A stretch of 64,000 nt of DNA from Azorhizobium oxalatiphilum (GTDB lineage Bacteria > Pseudomonadota > Alphaproteobacteria > Rhizobiales > Xanthobacteraceae). A program made the position numbers and the translations under genes. Below, piece after piece: positions 24,246-33,303 of the stretch (the stretch's first letter is position 1; every line of letters starts with the position of its first letter). The notes beneath the pieces were generated by a model. The model saw only the letters and a list, made by a program, of their open reading frames with translations. It ran no database searches and had not been told where the DNA came from. Location: NCBI RefSeq assembly GCF_014635325.1, contig NZ_BMCT01000009.1, forward strand, positions 62,001 to 126,000, written 5' to 3'.

Positions 24246-25091
24246 ATGAATGACGCTCTCGCCGGTATCTCCACGGAACCTGCGGCCGAAGCCTTTGCCC
24301 ATCGCTATCGTGAACAGCCCCGCCCGTTGCCTCGGCCGTGGAACGAGGTGCTTCGGACACAGCTCGACCACCGCTCCGTGCGCAGCTATCTGGCGTCCCC
24401 CATCTCCGAAGAGACGTTGGAGTTGCTGGTGGCCGCGGCCCAGTCCGCCCCGACATCCTCGAACCTGCAGGCCTGGAGCGTCGTGGCGGTGCGGGATGTG
24501 GCCCGGAAGGCGGAACTGGCACGGCTGGCCGGTGGGCAGGCGCATATCGTGCAGGCGCCGCTGGTGCTGGTCTGGATCGCAGACCTCTCCCGGATCACCC
24601 GCATTGCGGCTGCGCAGGGGGTAGAGCTGGAAGGCGCGGACTTCACCGAGAGCTTCCTGCTGGCGACCATCGATGCGGCGCTCGCGGCCCAGAATGCGGT
24701 GGTGGCAGCCGAGTCTCTGGGCTTGGGCACGGTCTATATCGGTGCCCTGCGCAATCACCCTCTTGAGGTGGCGGCTTTGCTGGAATTGCCTGAGCGCGCT
24801 TTTGCCGTGTTCGGGCTCGTGGTGGGACATCCGGATCCGGCGCGTCCGGCGGACATCAAGCCGCGCCTGCCACAGGCGGCCGTGCTTCATCATGAGGTCT
24901 ATGACGCGGAAGCGCAGGTTGAGGCGGTGCGGCGCCACGATGCGCACAGTCTCGCCTTTCGCGCCGAACAGGGGCTGGACGCCACCCCATGGAGCGCACA
25001 GGCGATCCAGCGGCTGCGTACCGTGGCCTCCCTCATGGGTCGCCACGTCCTGCGGCAGGCAGTTGCGAAATTGGGTTTTCCGTTGAAATGA
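24246..25091 (+). CDS. Nitroreductase-family NADPH:flavin oxidoreductase (NfsA/FRP-like)
   Basis: A 281-residue protein of the nitroreductase fold. FMN-binding landmarks are LDHRSVRSYLASPISEETLE, AAQSAPTSSNLQAWSVVAVR and AAESLGLGTVYIGALRNHP. The length and the C-terminal extension fit the NfsA/FRP subgroup, which reduces nitro compounds or free FMN with NADPH. Given the FMN-dependent monooxygenase at 18218 and the shared octamer motif, supplying reduced FMN is a plausible job. ATG 24246 has GAGG about 6 bases upstream. Confidence 0.85.
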   Translation: MNDALAGISTEPAAEAFAHRYREQPRPLPRPWNEVLRTQLDHRSVRSYLASPISEETLELLVAAAQSAPTSSNLQAWSVVAVRDVARKAELARLAGGQAHIVQAPLVLVWIADLSRITRIAAAQGVELEGADFTESFLLATIDAALAAQNAVVAAESLGLGTVYIGALRNHPLEVAALLELPERAFAVFGLVVGHPDPARPADIKPRLPQAAVLHHEVYDAEAQVEAVRRHDAHSLAFRAEQGLDATPWSAQAIQRLRTVASLMGRHVLRQAVAKLGFPLK

Positions 25092-25317
25092 GATCGATGG
25101 CGCACCCGGACGGCCGCACTCCACCGCGAGCCCCTCGGCCAGCGCAGTCTGCTTCAGTTGATCGTCGGATCACTGATCGTGGCGGCGTTGCGATGTTGCA
25201 GAGGCGATCGCGCAGGCCGGATCGCGTCGGCCGAGATGGGTTGGCACGTCGTCGGCGCAGCTTGCAGTGCTGCTTCTGCCTCCCTGGCCTGCGGTTCGAT
25301 CAGCTCCGGGCGGCAGA

Positions 25318-26280
25318 TCACTCGGTGAGAAGCCGAACCGGCGTGCCGTCGCGCCAGGCGATGATGTCCTCCACGCAATCGGCGAAGAACTGCCGATAGG
25401 TCGTGTCGGTCACGTAGCCGAGATGCGGTGTCAGCACCACGTCGTCACGCCGTCGCAAGGGATGGTCCGCAAGGAGCGGTTCCTGATCGAAGACATCAAG
25501 GCCGGCACGCAGGCCGCCGGCATCAAGACGGGCGATCAAGGCCGCCTCATCCACCAGCGGTCCCCGCGAGGTATTCACGAGGATTGAACCGGGCCTCAGC
25601 CGAGCCAGTTCCGGTGCGCTCACCACGCCCCGCGTCCGATCGCTGAGCACGAGGTGGAGGCTCACCACGTCGGCGCGCTCGAACAGTTGGTCCTTCGTCA
25701 CCAGTTCCACCCCTGCGGCGTCGGCGCGCTCGGCGGTGAGGTTCTGGCTCCAGGCGATCACCTGCATGCCGAAAGCCCGGCCGATGGCGGCCATGCGCGA
25801 TCCCATCTTGCCCAGCCCCACGAGGCCGAGGCTGCGGCCTTCCAGTGTCGTTCCAAGCGTACGCTGCCATCCGCCGTCCCGGACGTTGGCATGTTCCTGC
25901 GGGATGTGGCGGGCGCAGGCCAGAATGAGGCCCCACGCCAGTTCGGGGGTCGAGAAGTTGGAATCCCCGCCGCGCGTATGGCAGATGGCGATGCCGCGCG
26001 CCGCCGCCGTCGCGAAATCGATGGAGCGGGTGCGCACGCCCGTCACTACCAGCAGCTTCAGGTTCGGCAGCCTGTTGAGCAGTTCCGCCGGCACCGGCAT
26101 GCGCTCGCGCATGAGACACAGCACATCGAATGGGGCGAGCGCTTCCGCCTGGGCCTCCAGAGAGGGGAGGGCGCGGTCGAACACGGTGACATCGGCGTCG
26201 GTGCCGAGCCGTGACCAGTCGGCCATCTGGAGGGCGACGTTCTGATAGTCGTCCAGAATGGCAATGCGCAGTCGAGCCAT
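25318..26280 (-). CDS. D-2-hydroxyacid dehydrogenase family protein
   Basis: A 320-residue NAD(P)-dependent dehydrogenase. The catalytic Arg, Glu and His are visible in NTSRGPLVDE, DVFDQEPL and LTPHLGYVT. The nucleotide loop is GLVGLGKMGSRMA. Family members interconvert 2-oxoacids and D-2-hydroxyacids, for example phosphoglycerate, glycerate or D-lactate. The early part (AILDDYQNVALQMADW) is typical of an uncharacterised subgroup. The next gene upstream on the same strand is an L-hydroxyacid oxidase, so the pair may act on both stereoisomers of one compound. Confidence 0.88.
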   Translation of the reverse strand: MARLRIAILDDYQNVALQMADWSRLGTDADVTVFDRALPSLEAQAEALAPFDVLCLMRERMPVPAELLNRLPNLKLLVVTGVRTRSIDFATAAARGIAICHTRGGDSNFSTPELAWGLILACARHIPQEHANVRDGGWQRTLGTTLEGRSLGLVGLGKMGSRMAAIGRAFGMQVIAWSQNLTAERADAAGVELVTKDQLFERADVVSLHLVLSDRTRGVVSAPELARLRPGSILVNTSRGPLVDEAALIARLDAGGLRAGLDVFDQEPLLADHPLRRRDDVVLTPHLGYVTDTTYRQFFADCVEDIIAWRDGTPVRLLTE

Positions 26281-26382
26281 GGCGGTGGTCCCGGTTGGGG
26301 TGGGCAGGAACGCACAAAAGGGGCCGGACCTCCGAGAGAAGGGACGGCGCCGAGGGCCCGCCGCGAAGGCGGGCTGATGCTG

Positions 26383-27528
26383 TCAGCGGAACCGCAGGCT
26401 GTCGCGGGACAGCTGGGAGACAGTGGTGCAGCCCATCAGCTTCATCCCGCGCTCGATCTCCACCCGCATCTGCTCCAGCGCCCGTTCGACGCCCGGCTGG
26501 CCGGCGGCCGCCAGCGGGAACAGATAATAGCGCCCGAGGCCGACGGCCTTTGCGCCGAGCGAGAGTGCCTTCAGCACATGGGTGCCGCGCTGCACGCCGC
26601 CGTCCATCATAACGTCGATCTTGTCACCGACCGCGTCCACGATCTCGGCCAACTGGTCGAAGCCGCTGCGCGAGCCGTCGAGCTGGCGCCCGCCATGGTT
26701 GGACAGGACGATGCCGGTGCAGCCGATATCGACGGCGCGGCGGGCGTCCTCAACCGTCATGATGCCCTTCAGGCAGAACTGGCCGCCCCAGTGCGCGACC
26801 ATCTCGCGCACGTCGTCCCAGTTCATGGCCGGGTCGAGCATCTCGGTGAAGTAGCGGCTGATGGACATGGTGCCGCTGCCCATGTCCACGTGGCTGTCGA
26901 GCTGGGGCAGCCTGAACTTCTCATGGGTGAAATAGTTGATCGCCCAGCCGGGCTTGACCGCGAACTGGGTCATGCCGGCAAGGTTCAGCTTGAAGGGAAT
27001 GGCAAAGCCCGTGCGCTTGTCGCGCTCGCGGTTGCCGCCGGTGATGCTGTCCACGGTGAGCATCATTACTTCGACGCCCGCCGTCTTGGCGCGGGCCATC
27101 ATCTCGCGGTTCAGGCCGCGATCCTTGTGGAAGTAGAACTGGTAGACTTGGGGGCTCTTGCTGATCGCCCGCGCGTCCTCGAGGCTCACGGTGCCGAGCG
27201 AGGAGACGCCGAACATGGTCCCGAACTTGCCCGCCGCAGCCGCCACGGCGCGTTCGCCCTGATGATGGAACAGGCGCTGCAAAGCGGTGGGGGAGCAATA
27301 GACCGGCATGGCGAGCTTCTGCCCCATGACCGTCACCGACATGTCCACTTCACTCACGCCGCGCAGGACGCTCGGCAGGAGATCGCAGGTCTCGAAGGCT
27401 TCCGTATTCCGACGATAGGTAACCTCGTCGTCGGCGGCGCCATCAATGTAATTGAATATGGGGGCTGGCAGGCGCTGCTTGGCCAGGCGGCGGAAGTCGT
27501 GGAAGTTGTAACAACTTGTGAGGCGCAT
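26383..27528 (-). CDS. FMN-dependent alpha-hydroxy-acid oxidase/dehydrogenase (LldD-like)
   Basis: A 381-residue TIM-barrel flavoenzyme that oxidises L-2-hydroxyacids such as lactate, glycolate or mandelate to the 2-oxoacid. The active site is seen in SNHGGRQLDG (His278, Arg281), with the N-terminal IFNYIDGAADDEVTYRRN and the flavin-binding YCSPTALQRL. The C-terminal FMN-phosphate site is MMDGGVQRGTHVLKALSLGA. The start at 27528 follows GGAGCAGGAT. An upstream extension of the frame is rejected. It lies about 100 bp before the D-hydroxyacid dehydrogenase on the same strand, so they are probably one operon. Confidence 0.9.
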   Translation of the reverse strand: MRLTSCYNFHDFRRLAKQRLPAPIFNYIDGAADDEVTYRRNTEAFETCDLLPSVLRGVSEVDMSVTVMGQKLAMPVYCSPTALQRLFHHQGERAVAAAAGKFGTMFGVSSLGTVSLEDARAISKSPQVYQFYFHKDRGLNREMMARAKTAGVEVMMLTVDSITGGNRERDKRTGFAIPFKLNLAGMTQFAVKPGWAINYFTHEKFRLPQLDSHVDMGSGTMSISRYFTEMLDPAMNWDDVREMVAHWGGQFCLKGIMTVEDARRAVDIGCTGIVLSNHGGRQLDGSRSGFDQLAEIVDAVGDKIDVMMDGGVQRGTHVLKALSLGAKAVGLGRYYLFPLAAAGQPGVERALEQMRVEIERGMKLMGCTTVSQLSRDSLRFR

Positions 27529-28127
27529 ATCCTGCTCCACCGCGGCTCGTCGACTGAATCGACTGGCCGATTGTCCCATGTGACCGGCGATCAGCGTCGA
27601 GCCGGCGAATGACAACAGCGAGATAGGCTGGGACGTGGCCGGTGTCGATAGACGTTTCGCCTGATCCGGCCTGCAATACCAATCGGAAGGCGTTTTCCGG
27701 AGCGGGTTGGTGCTGGAATAATTCCAGCCTGCTGGTCGCTTGCGGGGCCATCCCATCCGCGACAGGAGAATCGCCAGGCTGCGAGGGTGCGCGCCTTCCG
27801 ATGGTGATAGGGAGTGGAGCGGGGGAGGAAGCCGGAAAAGCGGCCCCGTCCCGGTTGGGGTGGGGCCGTTCAGTTCCAGAGGTCAGTCAGGAGGGGACCT
27901 CGCCGACAACCAGAGCGTGCCATGTCCAAGATGAACACCAGTTGACTGGCGCGCCTTCCGCCAGCTTTTTCGGGCAGGAAGCGCCATCGCTATGCGGACG
28001 AGGCGCCCCACCCCCAGTTCGATCCTGCGGGGGCTAACTAATGTTAATGTGAGGCTTGTGAAAATTCATACAAGTCCACCTCGGGCGACAGCGAGATCAG
28101 GTTCTCCGCCCGAGGCTGGAGAATGTC
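27529..28127. other. 599-bp intergenic region between the divergent hydroxyacid operon and Crp/Fnr gene
   Basis: No gene is supported. It contains the dyad described at 27712-27728. It also holds a GC hairpin (CGGCCCC 27841-27847 with GGGGCCG 27862-27868) without a T-run, and probably promoters in both directions. Confidence 0.5.
27712..27728. promoter_or_regulatory. 17-bp perfect dyad, operator-like
   Basis: GCTGGAAT and ATTCCAGC are exact reverse complements around a single central A. It lies 184 bp upstream of the hydroxyacid oxidase start and 400 bp upstream of the Crp/Fnr gene, so it may be a repressor or activator site for the hydroxyacid operon. Confidence 0.4.
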
Positions 28128-28865
28128 GTGCCCGACGAACAGGTGATGAGCGTCGTGCGCAGGCTGAGCTCCCGCCATCCCCTGACACACGGGGACGTGG
28201 ATGCGCTCTGCGACATCCCCTATGTGACGCGGACCCACGATGCCTCAGCCTATCTGGTCCGGGAAGGGGAGCCGTCGCGCGACGTCTGCAGTTTCGTGCT
28301 CTCCGGTCTGGCGCTGGGCCAGAAGTCCACTTCGGCCGGCGCCCGGCAGATCATCTCGATCCATATGGCCGGCGACTTCCTCGATACGCAGCATCTCTTC
28401 CTGGAGCGGGCGGACCATAATGTGCAGGCGCTCACGCGGCTGGAAACCATTGATTTCAGTCGCCGTGCCCTGAAGCGCGTGCTGCTTGAACGCCCGGGCA
28501 TTGTGCAGGCCATGTGGATCGATGCCCTGATCGATGCCTCGATCTGCCGCGAATGGATCGTCAATGTGGGCGCCCGTCGCGGGATCTCGCGGGTGGCGCA
28601 TCTCCTGTGCGAACTGGCCGTGCGGTTCGAGCGGGCGGGACTGATCCGGGATGGGGTGTTCGAGGTGCCGCTGACACAGGAACAGATCGGCGATGCTGTC
28701 GGCCTGACGCCGGTCCATGTCAATCGCTCACTCAAGCTCCTTGCCGCCGAAGGGCTGATCCAGCGGGACCGCAGGAAGGTCAGCCTGTCCAGCTGGACCC
28801 GGCTGCGGGAAGTGGCGGATTTCAGCGCCCTCTATCTGCACGAGACCACGGCGCCGGCGGAATAG
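28128..28865 (+). CDS. Crp/Fnr-family transcriptional regulator
   Basis: A 245-residue regulator. The N-terminal cyclic-nucleotide-binding-like fold covers residues 20-130 (YLVREGEPSRDVCSFVLSGL). The C-terminal winged helix is at about 170-235, with recognition part TQEQIGDAVGLTPVHVNRSL. It lacks the four-cysteine cluster of oxygen-sensing FNR, so another ligand or signal is likely. The start is GTG 28128, with CTGGAGA just upstream; ATG 28146 is an alternative. It is divergent from the hydroxyacid operon and convergent with the Bug protein gene. Confidence 0.88.
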   Translation: MPDEQVMSVVRRLSSRHPLTHGDVDALCDIPYVTRTHDASAYLVREGEPSRDVCSFVLSGLALGQKSTSAGARQIISIHMAGDFLDTQHLFLERADHNVQALTRLETIDFSRRALKRVLLERPGIVQAMWIDALIDASICREWIVNVGARRGISRVAHLLCELAVRFERAGLIRDGVFEVPLTQEQIGDAVGLTPVHVNRSLKLLAAEGLIQRDRRKVSLSSWTRLREVADFSALYLHETTAPAE

Positions 28866-28963
28866 CTGATCGCAGGCGCGTAGGAAGCCGTCTTAATGGC
28901 GAAGGGGCGAGCCGGGTGGCCCGCCCCGTGTTTCTTGAACGGTCGATTCAAATAGAGAATTGC

Positions 28964-29935
28964 CTATTCGTTGATGGAGGCGCCGGAGGCCTTCACCACC
29001 GGCCCCCACTTGGCCAGCTCTGCCTTCACATGCGCCGCCAGTTCGGCGGGCCCCGCGCCCACGGAGACGGCGCTGATGTCCGCCAGCTTCGCCTTCACGT
29101 CCGGGTCGGCCACCGCCTCGGCCCCGGCCTTGGCCAGCTTGTCGATGATCGGCATGGGCGTGCCAGCCGGAGCAAAGATGGCGTTCCAGCTGTAGGTCTC
29201 GTAGCCAGGCAGACCGGATTCGGAGACGGTCGGCAGATCGGGCGCGGCCGGCGAGCGCTCCTTGGTGGTGATAGCGACGCCGGTGATGGAGCCCTTGCGG
29301 ATGTGGCCGATGGCCGAGGGCAGGTTATCGAACATGATCTTCACCTGCCCGCCGACAAGGTCGAGCATGGCAGGACCTGCGCCCTTGTAGGGCACGTGCA
29401 CCATCTTCACGCCCGCCATGCTCTCGAACAGCGCGCCGGACAGATGCAGCGGCGTGCCGACGCCGGACGAGGCGTATTCGTACTTATCCGGATTGGCTTT
29501 CAGAAGTGCGATCAGTTCTGCGGTGGTCTTCACGCCAAGTGAGGGATGGACCACTACCACGTTGGGCACGTTCACCAGCAGTGAGACCGGGGCGAAATCC
29601 TTCACCGGATCATAGGGCATCTTGGTGTAGAGCGCGGGGTTGATGGCGTGGGTGGCCACCGTGCCCATGAGCACCGTGTAGCCATCGGGCGCGGCCTTGG
29701 CGACGGCCGCCGCGCCGAGGTTGCCGCCGGCGCCGCCGCGATTGTCCACGACCACCTGCTGCTTCAGGATCTCGCTCATCTTGGCGGCGATGATGCGGGC
29801 TACGATGTCTGTGGAGCCGCCGGCTGCAAACGGCACAACCAGACGGATAGGGCGGTTGGGGAAATCGTCCTGCGCCTGGGCTGGGCCGGCAAAGACAGCT
29901 GCGGCAAGGGCAAGCGCGGTCAGAATTCGTTTCAT
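28964..29935 (-). CDS. Bug-family (TTT-type) periplasmic solute-binding protein
   Basis: A 323-residue tripartite tricarboxylate transporter receptor-like protein. A signal peptide ends near residue 21 (LAAAVFAGPAQAQ). Signature pieces are RPIRLVVPFAAGGSTDIVAR, VVDNRGGAGGNLGAAAVAKA and HVPYKGAGPAMLDLVGGQVK. The start at 29935 follows GGAGGAGACACC. Bug proteins bind carboxylates or aromatic acids and often work without a linked TctAB membrane pair, which is absent here. It is transcribed after the LysR gene and is close to the MFS-cyclase-hpaHI operon, so it may bind that pathway's substrate. Confidence 0.9.
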   Translation of the reverse strand: MKRILTALALAAAVFAGPAQAQDDFPNRPIRLVVPFAAGGSTDIVARIIAAKMSEILKQQVVVDNRGGAGGNLGAAAVAKAAPDGYTVLMGTVATHAINPALYTKMPYDPVKDFAPVSLLVNVPNVVVVHPSLGVKTTAELIALLKANPDKYEYASSGVGTPLHLSGALFESMAGVKMVHVPYKGAGPAMLDLVGGQVKIMFDNLPSAIGHIRKGSITGVAITTKERSPAAPDLPTVSESGLPGYETYSWNAIFAPAGTPMPIIDKLAKAGAEAVADPDVKAKLADISAVSVGAGPAELAAHVKAELAKWGPVVKASGASINE

Positions 29936-30036
29936 TGGTGTCTCCTCCACACTCCAGTGTAGAGGCATTTGCCCCTGCGGAAGAAGGGGGCAAAAAGTAT
30001 GGTGCGCTGTGTTCCTGAGCGAACGGTGCGCCGAAC

Positions 30037-30945
30037 TCAGATGGTGCCGATGCCGGATGCGGCAAGCTCGCCGGCGATCCAGTCGTGCACGGCTGCGAAG
30101 CGCTCGCGCAGCAGCTTGGTGCGCCAGGCGATGTGATAATTGAAGATGGCCGGCACCGACAGGTCGAACAGCCGCACCAGTTCGCCCCGCGCCAGATAAT
30201 CCTGCGCCAGCAGGGAGCGGGCCATGGCGATGCCCTGTCCCAGCAGTGCTCCGCGTACGGTGAGCGCCACGTCATCCAGCAGGGTGGAGTGAGCGGGATA
30301 GGTGATCGGCAAGCCGGCCTTCTCCAGCCACAGGTTCCACGTCACCTGCGAGTGCAGCAGCAGTGGCACATCCGGCATGCCCTCGGGCGTCAGGCCGGCA
30401 TGGCGCGCCAGAAAGTCCGGGCTGCAAACCGGATAGATGATCTCCGACCCCATCTTTTCCGGCACCATGCCTTCCACGTCGCCGGCGCCATAGACAAGGG
30501 CGAGGTCCGTATCCTCGGGGCATTTCTCCGAGAGATCGGCGAGGCTTGTGATGCGCAGTCCCACGTCGCCCAATACCTGCTTCAGCGCATTGAGCCGGGG
30601 CAATAGCCAGTGCTCGGCAATGCCCGTCTGCACGGCAAGATTGAGCATCTCCGGCCGCTGCACCTGATCCGCGTGCGCCACGGCATAAGCCTGACTCAGA
30701 TAGTCCAGTGCGCGACGGGTTTCCGCTGCCAGCGTGCGGCCGGTAACGGTGAGCGCCATGCGGTTGCCCCGCCGGGTGAACAGCGGCTGGCCGATAGCCT
30801 CCTCCAGCGTGCGGATCTGATGGCTCACCGCACTGTGGGTGATGCAGATCTCCTCAGCCGCCAGCGAGAAACTGCCGAGGCGTGCGGCCGCTTCGAAGCA
30901 GCGTAGCGTCTGCAGCGACGGAAGTGCGCGATACGGGGCGGACAT
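30037..30945 (-). CDS. LysR-family transcriptional regulator (GcvA-like)
   Basis: A 302-residue regulator. The N-terminal helix-turn-helix is LGSFSLAAEEICITHSAVSH followed by QIRTLEEAIGQPLF. The effector domain covers about residues 95-295 and contains the GcvA-type loop. The start at 30945 is preferred over an upstream in-frame start with a Pro-rich unconserved stretch. It is divergent from the MFS operon (31197) with a 251-bp gap, the classic arrangement for a LysR protein controlling its neighbour, probably with a pathway intermediate as inducer. Confidence 0.9.
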   Translation of the reverse strand: MSAPYRALPSLQTLRCFEAAARLGSFSLAAEEICITHSAVSHQIRTLEEAIGQPLFTRRGNRMALTVTGRTLAAETRRALDYLSQAYAVAHADQVQRPEMLNLAVQTGIAEHWLLPRLNALKQVLGDVGLRITSLADLSEKCPEDTDLALVYGAGDVEGMVPEKMGSEIIYPVCSPDFLARHAGLTPEGMPDVPLLLHSQVTWNLWLEKAGLPITYPAHSTLLDDVALTVRGALLGQGIAMARSLLAQDYLARGELVRLFDLSVPAIFNYHIAWRTKLLRERFAAVHDWIAGELAASGIGTI

Positions 30946-31196
30946 TCGGCCACACCTCCCGGGTGATGGGGCCGGCAGCGGGAGCGGCGCCGGCACGCGG
31001 GCTCAAGGGTGCACTGCACCCATGTCAATTCTGCTCACACTGGCCTTGAGAAATAGCCAATTGCGGCTCCCCTCCCGCTTACCTATCACCAAACGCAACG
31101 AATTTAAGCCCCTGCGACATGAGCGGAATCAGCTCGGCCGGGGGCAGCTCCGCGACGCCGGCGGAGACCACAAGAAATCATGCCGGGAGGTTCATA

Positions 31197-32450
31197 ATGA
31201 GCATCGAAGTCTCAAGCCCAGCTGCGCCCAAGGCGCGCTGGTATCAGGGCGCAAGCCGGGTGCAGTGGCAGGTGTTCTGGTCCGCCTATCTGGGCTGGGC
31301 GCTGGACATCATGGACCTGCTGCTGTTCGCCATGCTGCTGGGCCACATCTCCACCGAGCTGGGGATGGACCGCTCCACGGCGGGCATGATCGCCTCCGCC
31401 TCGCTCATCGCCACGGCCTTCGGCGGCCTCATCTTCGGCTTCCTCGCCGATCGCATCGGCCGCACCCGCTCCATGGTGCTGTCCATCCTGTGCTACTCCA
31501 TCGGCACCATGCTCTGCGGCTTCTCGCAGACCATGACGCAGTTGCTGCTGTTCCGCATCATCGTCGGTCTCGGCGTGGGTGGTGAATGGTCGGCGGGCGC
31601 GGCACTCATCACGGAGACCTGGCCGGCGCAGCATCGCGGCAAGGTGATGGCCTGGGTGCAGAGCGCGTTTGCCTCCGGCTATGCGCTGGCCGCCATCGTC
31701 GCCGCTGTCTTCCTGCCCATCGTCGGCTGGCGCGGCGTGTTCTTCTTTGGCATCGCCCCGGCGCTGCTGGCTTTCTGGATCCGTCGCCACACCCCCGAGC
31801 CGGCGATCTGGAAGGAGCAGAAGGTCCGCCTCTCGCTCCGCGAGACGGTGAGCATGCTGCTGGGTGAGCACGGGCGCAGCACGGCGGTTGGCTTCGCCTT
31901 CACGGCGGCGGCCATGTGCGGCTACTGGGGCCTGTTCACCTGGATCCCCACCTGGCTCGCCACCCCCGTTTCGGCCGGCGGCCCGGGGCTCGATCTGGTG
32001 AAGTCCACCACCTGGATCGTCATCATGCAGGTGGGCGCAGCTGCCGGCTTCGTGTCCTTCGGCTATGTGGCGGATTCGCTGGGACGCAAGGCCGCCTTCA
32101 TCATCTACTTCATGCTCTCGGCGCTCTGCGTGCCGATCTATACCCTGATCTCCACGCCCACCCTGCTGCTGGTGTTCGGTCCCGTGGTCGCCTTCTTCGG
32201 CACAGGATTCTACTCCGGCTTTGCCCCCACCTTCGCCGAGCTGTTCCCCACCAATGTGCGGGCCACGGCGCAGGGCTTCATCTACAACGCCGGCCGCGCA
32301 GTCAGCGCCCTTGCCCCCGCGGCGGTCGGCTTCCTGGCGACGAGCTTCGGCCTGTCCGGTGCGCTCGCCTTCACCGCCGGCTTCTTCGTGCTCGCCGGCC
32401 TGATCGTCCTCATCTTCCTGCCCGAGACCAAGGGAGCGGAGCTGCAATGA
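31197..32450 (+). CDS. MFS transporter, aromatic/metabolite:H+ symporter-like
   Basis: A 417-residue 12-helix permease. The loop 2-3 motif is GFLADRIGRTRS and the fourth-helix region is LGVGGEWSAGAALITETW, typical of the AAHS/metabolite:H+ symporter branch (PcaK, MhpT, ShiA relatives). These import aromatic or organic acids. ATG 31197 follows GGGAGG. It is the first gene of a tight operon and its stop overlaps the next start (ATGA), so uptake and breakdown are coupled. The cargo is likely the substrate of the cyclase/HpaH/HpaI enzymes. Confidence 0.9.
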   Translation: MSIEVSSPAAPKARWYQGASRVQWQVFWSAYLGWALDIMDLLLFAMLLGHISTELGMDRSTAGMIASASLIATAFGGLIFGFLADRIGRTRSMVLSILCYSIGTMLCGFSQTMTQLLLFRIIVGLGVGGEWSAGAALITETWPAQHRGKVMAWVQSAFASGYALAAIVAAVFLPIVGWRGVFFFGIAPALLAFWIRRHTPEPAIWKEQKVRLSLRETVSMLLGEHGRSTAVGFAFTAAAMCGYWGLFTWIPTWLATPVSAGGPGLDLVKSTTWIVIMQVGAAAGFVSFGYVADSLGRKAAFIIYFMLSALCVPIYTLISTPTLLLVFGPVVAFFGTGFYSGFAPTFAELFPTNVRATAQGFIYNAGRAVSALAPAAVGFLATSFGLSGALAFTAGFFVLAGLIVLIFLPETKGAELQ

Positions 32451-33286
32451 ACATCGTCACCACTGCCGCCAAGGGCGACTTCCAGCCCGAGGCTTGGCTC
32501 GGTGCCGCCAATGCGGCGCGCCAGATCGACCTCAGCCATCCGATGCAGAAGGGCATGCCGATTCATCCGGCGCACCCGCCCTTCCACATCACGCTCAATA
32601 ACCGGCATGGCGACGTGCTGCGCTGCTGCGGCCATTCCTCGTCCAATGAGCTGATGGTCACCAGTACCCATTCCTCCACCCATATCGATGCCATCTGCCA
32701 CGTCTCCGAGCATGGCGCTCTGTACGGCAAGTATGAAGCGTCTGAACAGCAGCGCGGCATCGACCTGTTCAAGGTCCATGGCGCCGAGACCATCGCGCCC
32801 ATCTTCCGGCGGGGCGTGCTGCTCGACGTGGCGGCGACGCGGGGCGTGTCGGCGCTGGAGCCGGCCTATGAAATCACGGTGGCCGACATGGAGGCGGCCG
32901 AAAAGGCCTCCGGCACAACCATCCAGCCCGGCGACATCGCGCTCGTGCGCACCGGATGGGCGCAATACTGGAAGGAGTCGCAGCGCTATCTCGGCCTCGA
33001 TTCCGCCGGTGCGCCGGGTCCGGGCGTGGAGGCGGGCCACTGGCTCGCGGCGCGCAAGCCCTTCTCCGTGGGCTCGGACACGTCCGCCTTCGAGGTGATG
33101 AACCATCACAACATCACCCTCGAAGTGCATATGATCCTGATCGCCCAGAACGGCATCCACATCATCGAGAACCTCAATCTGGAGGATCTCAGCGGCGTGG
33201 CGAAGGGGGCGTTTGCTTTCGTCGCGCAGCCGTTGCGTATCTCGGGCGCGACGGGCTCGCCCATCCGCCCGCTGGCGCTGCTGTGA
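32447..33286 (+). CDS. Cyclase-family metal-dependent hydrolase (kynurenine formamidase/isatin hydrolase type)
   Basis: A 279-residue protein. The metal motif is STHSSTHIDAICHVSEHG, matching H-x-G/S-T-H-x-D..H of the cyclase family, where His and Asp ligands hold Mn or Zn. SVGSDTSAFE and HNITLEVHMILI are further matches. Known members hydrolyse N-formylkynurenine, isatin or similar amides and lactams. Here the enzyme sits between an acid importer and HpaH/HpaI-type enzymes, so it may open a cyclic or amide intermediate of that pathway. It starts within the MFS stop codon (ATGA). Confidence 0.85.
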   Translation: MNIVTTAAKGDFQPEAWLGAANAARQIDLSHPMQKGMPIHPAHPPFHITLNNRHGDVLRCCGHSSSNELMVTSTHSSTHIDAICHVSEHGALYGKYEASEQQRGIDLFKVHGAETIAPIFRRGVLLDVAATRGVSALEPAYEITVADMEAAEKASGTTIQPGDIALVRTGWAQYWKESQRYLGLDSAGAPGPGVEAGHWLAARKPFSVGSDTSAFEVMNHHNITLEVHMILIAQNGIHIIENLNLEDLSGVAKGAFAFVAQPLRISGATGSPIRPLALL

Positions 33287-33303
33287 GATAAGGGAGATAA
33301 GCC

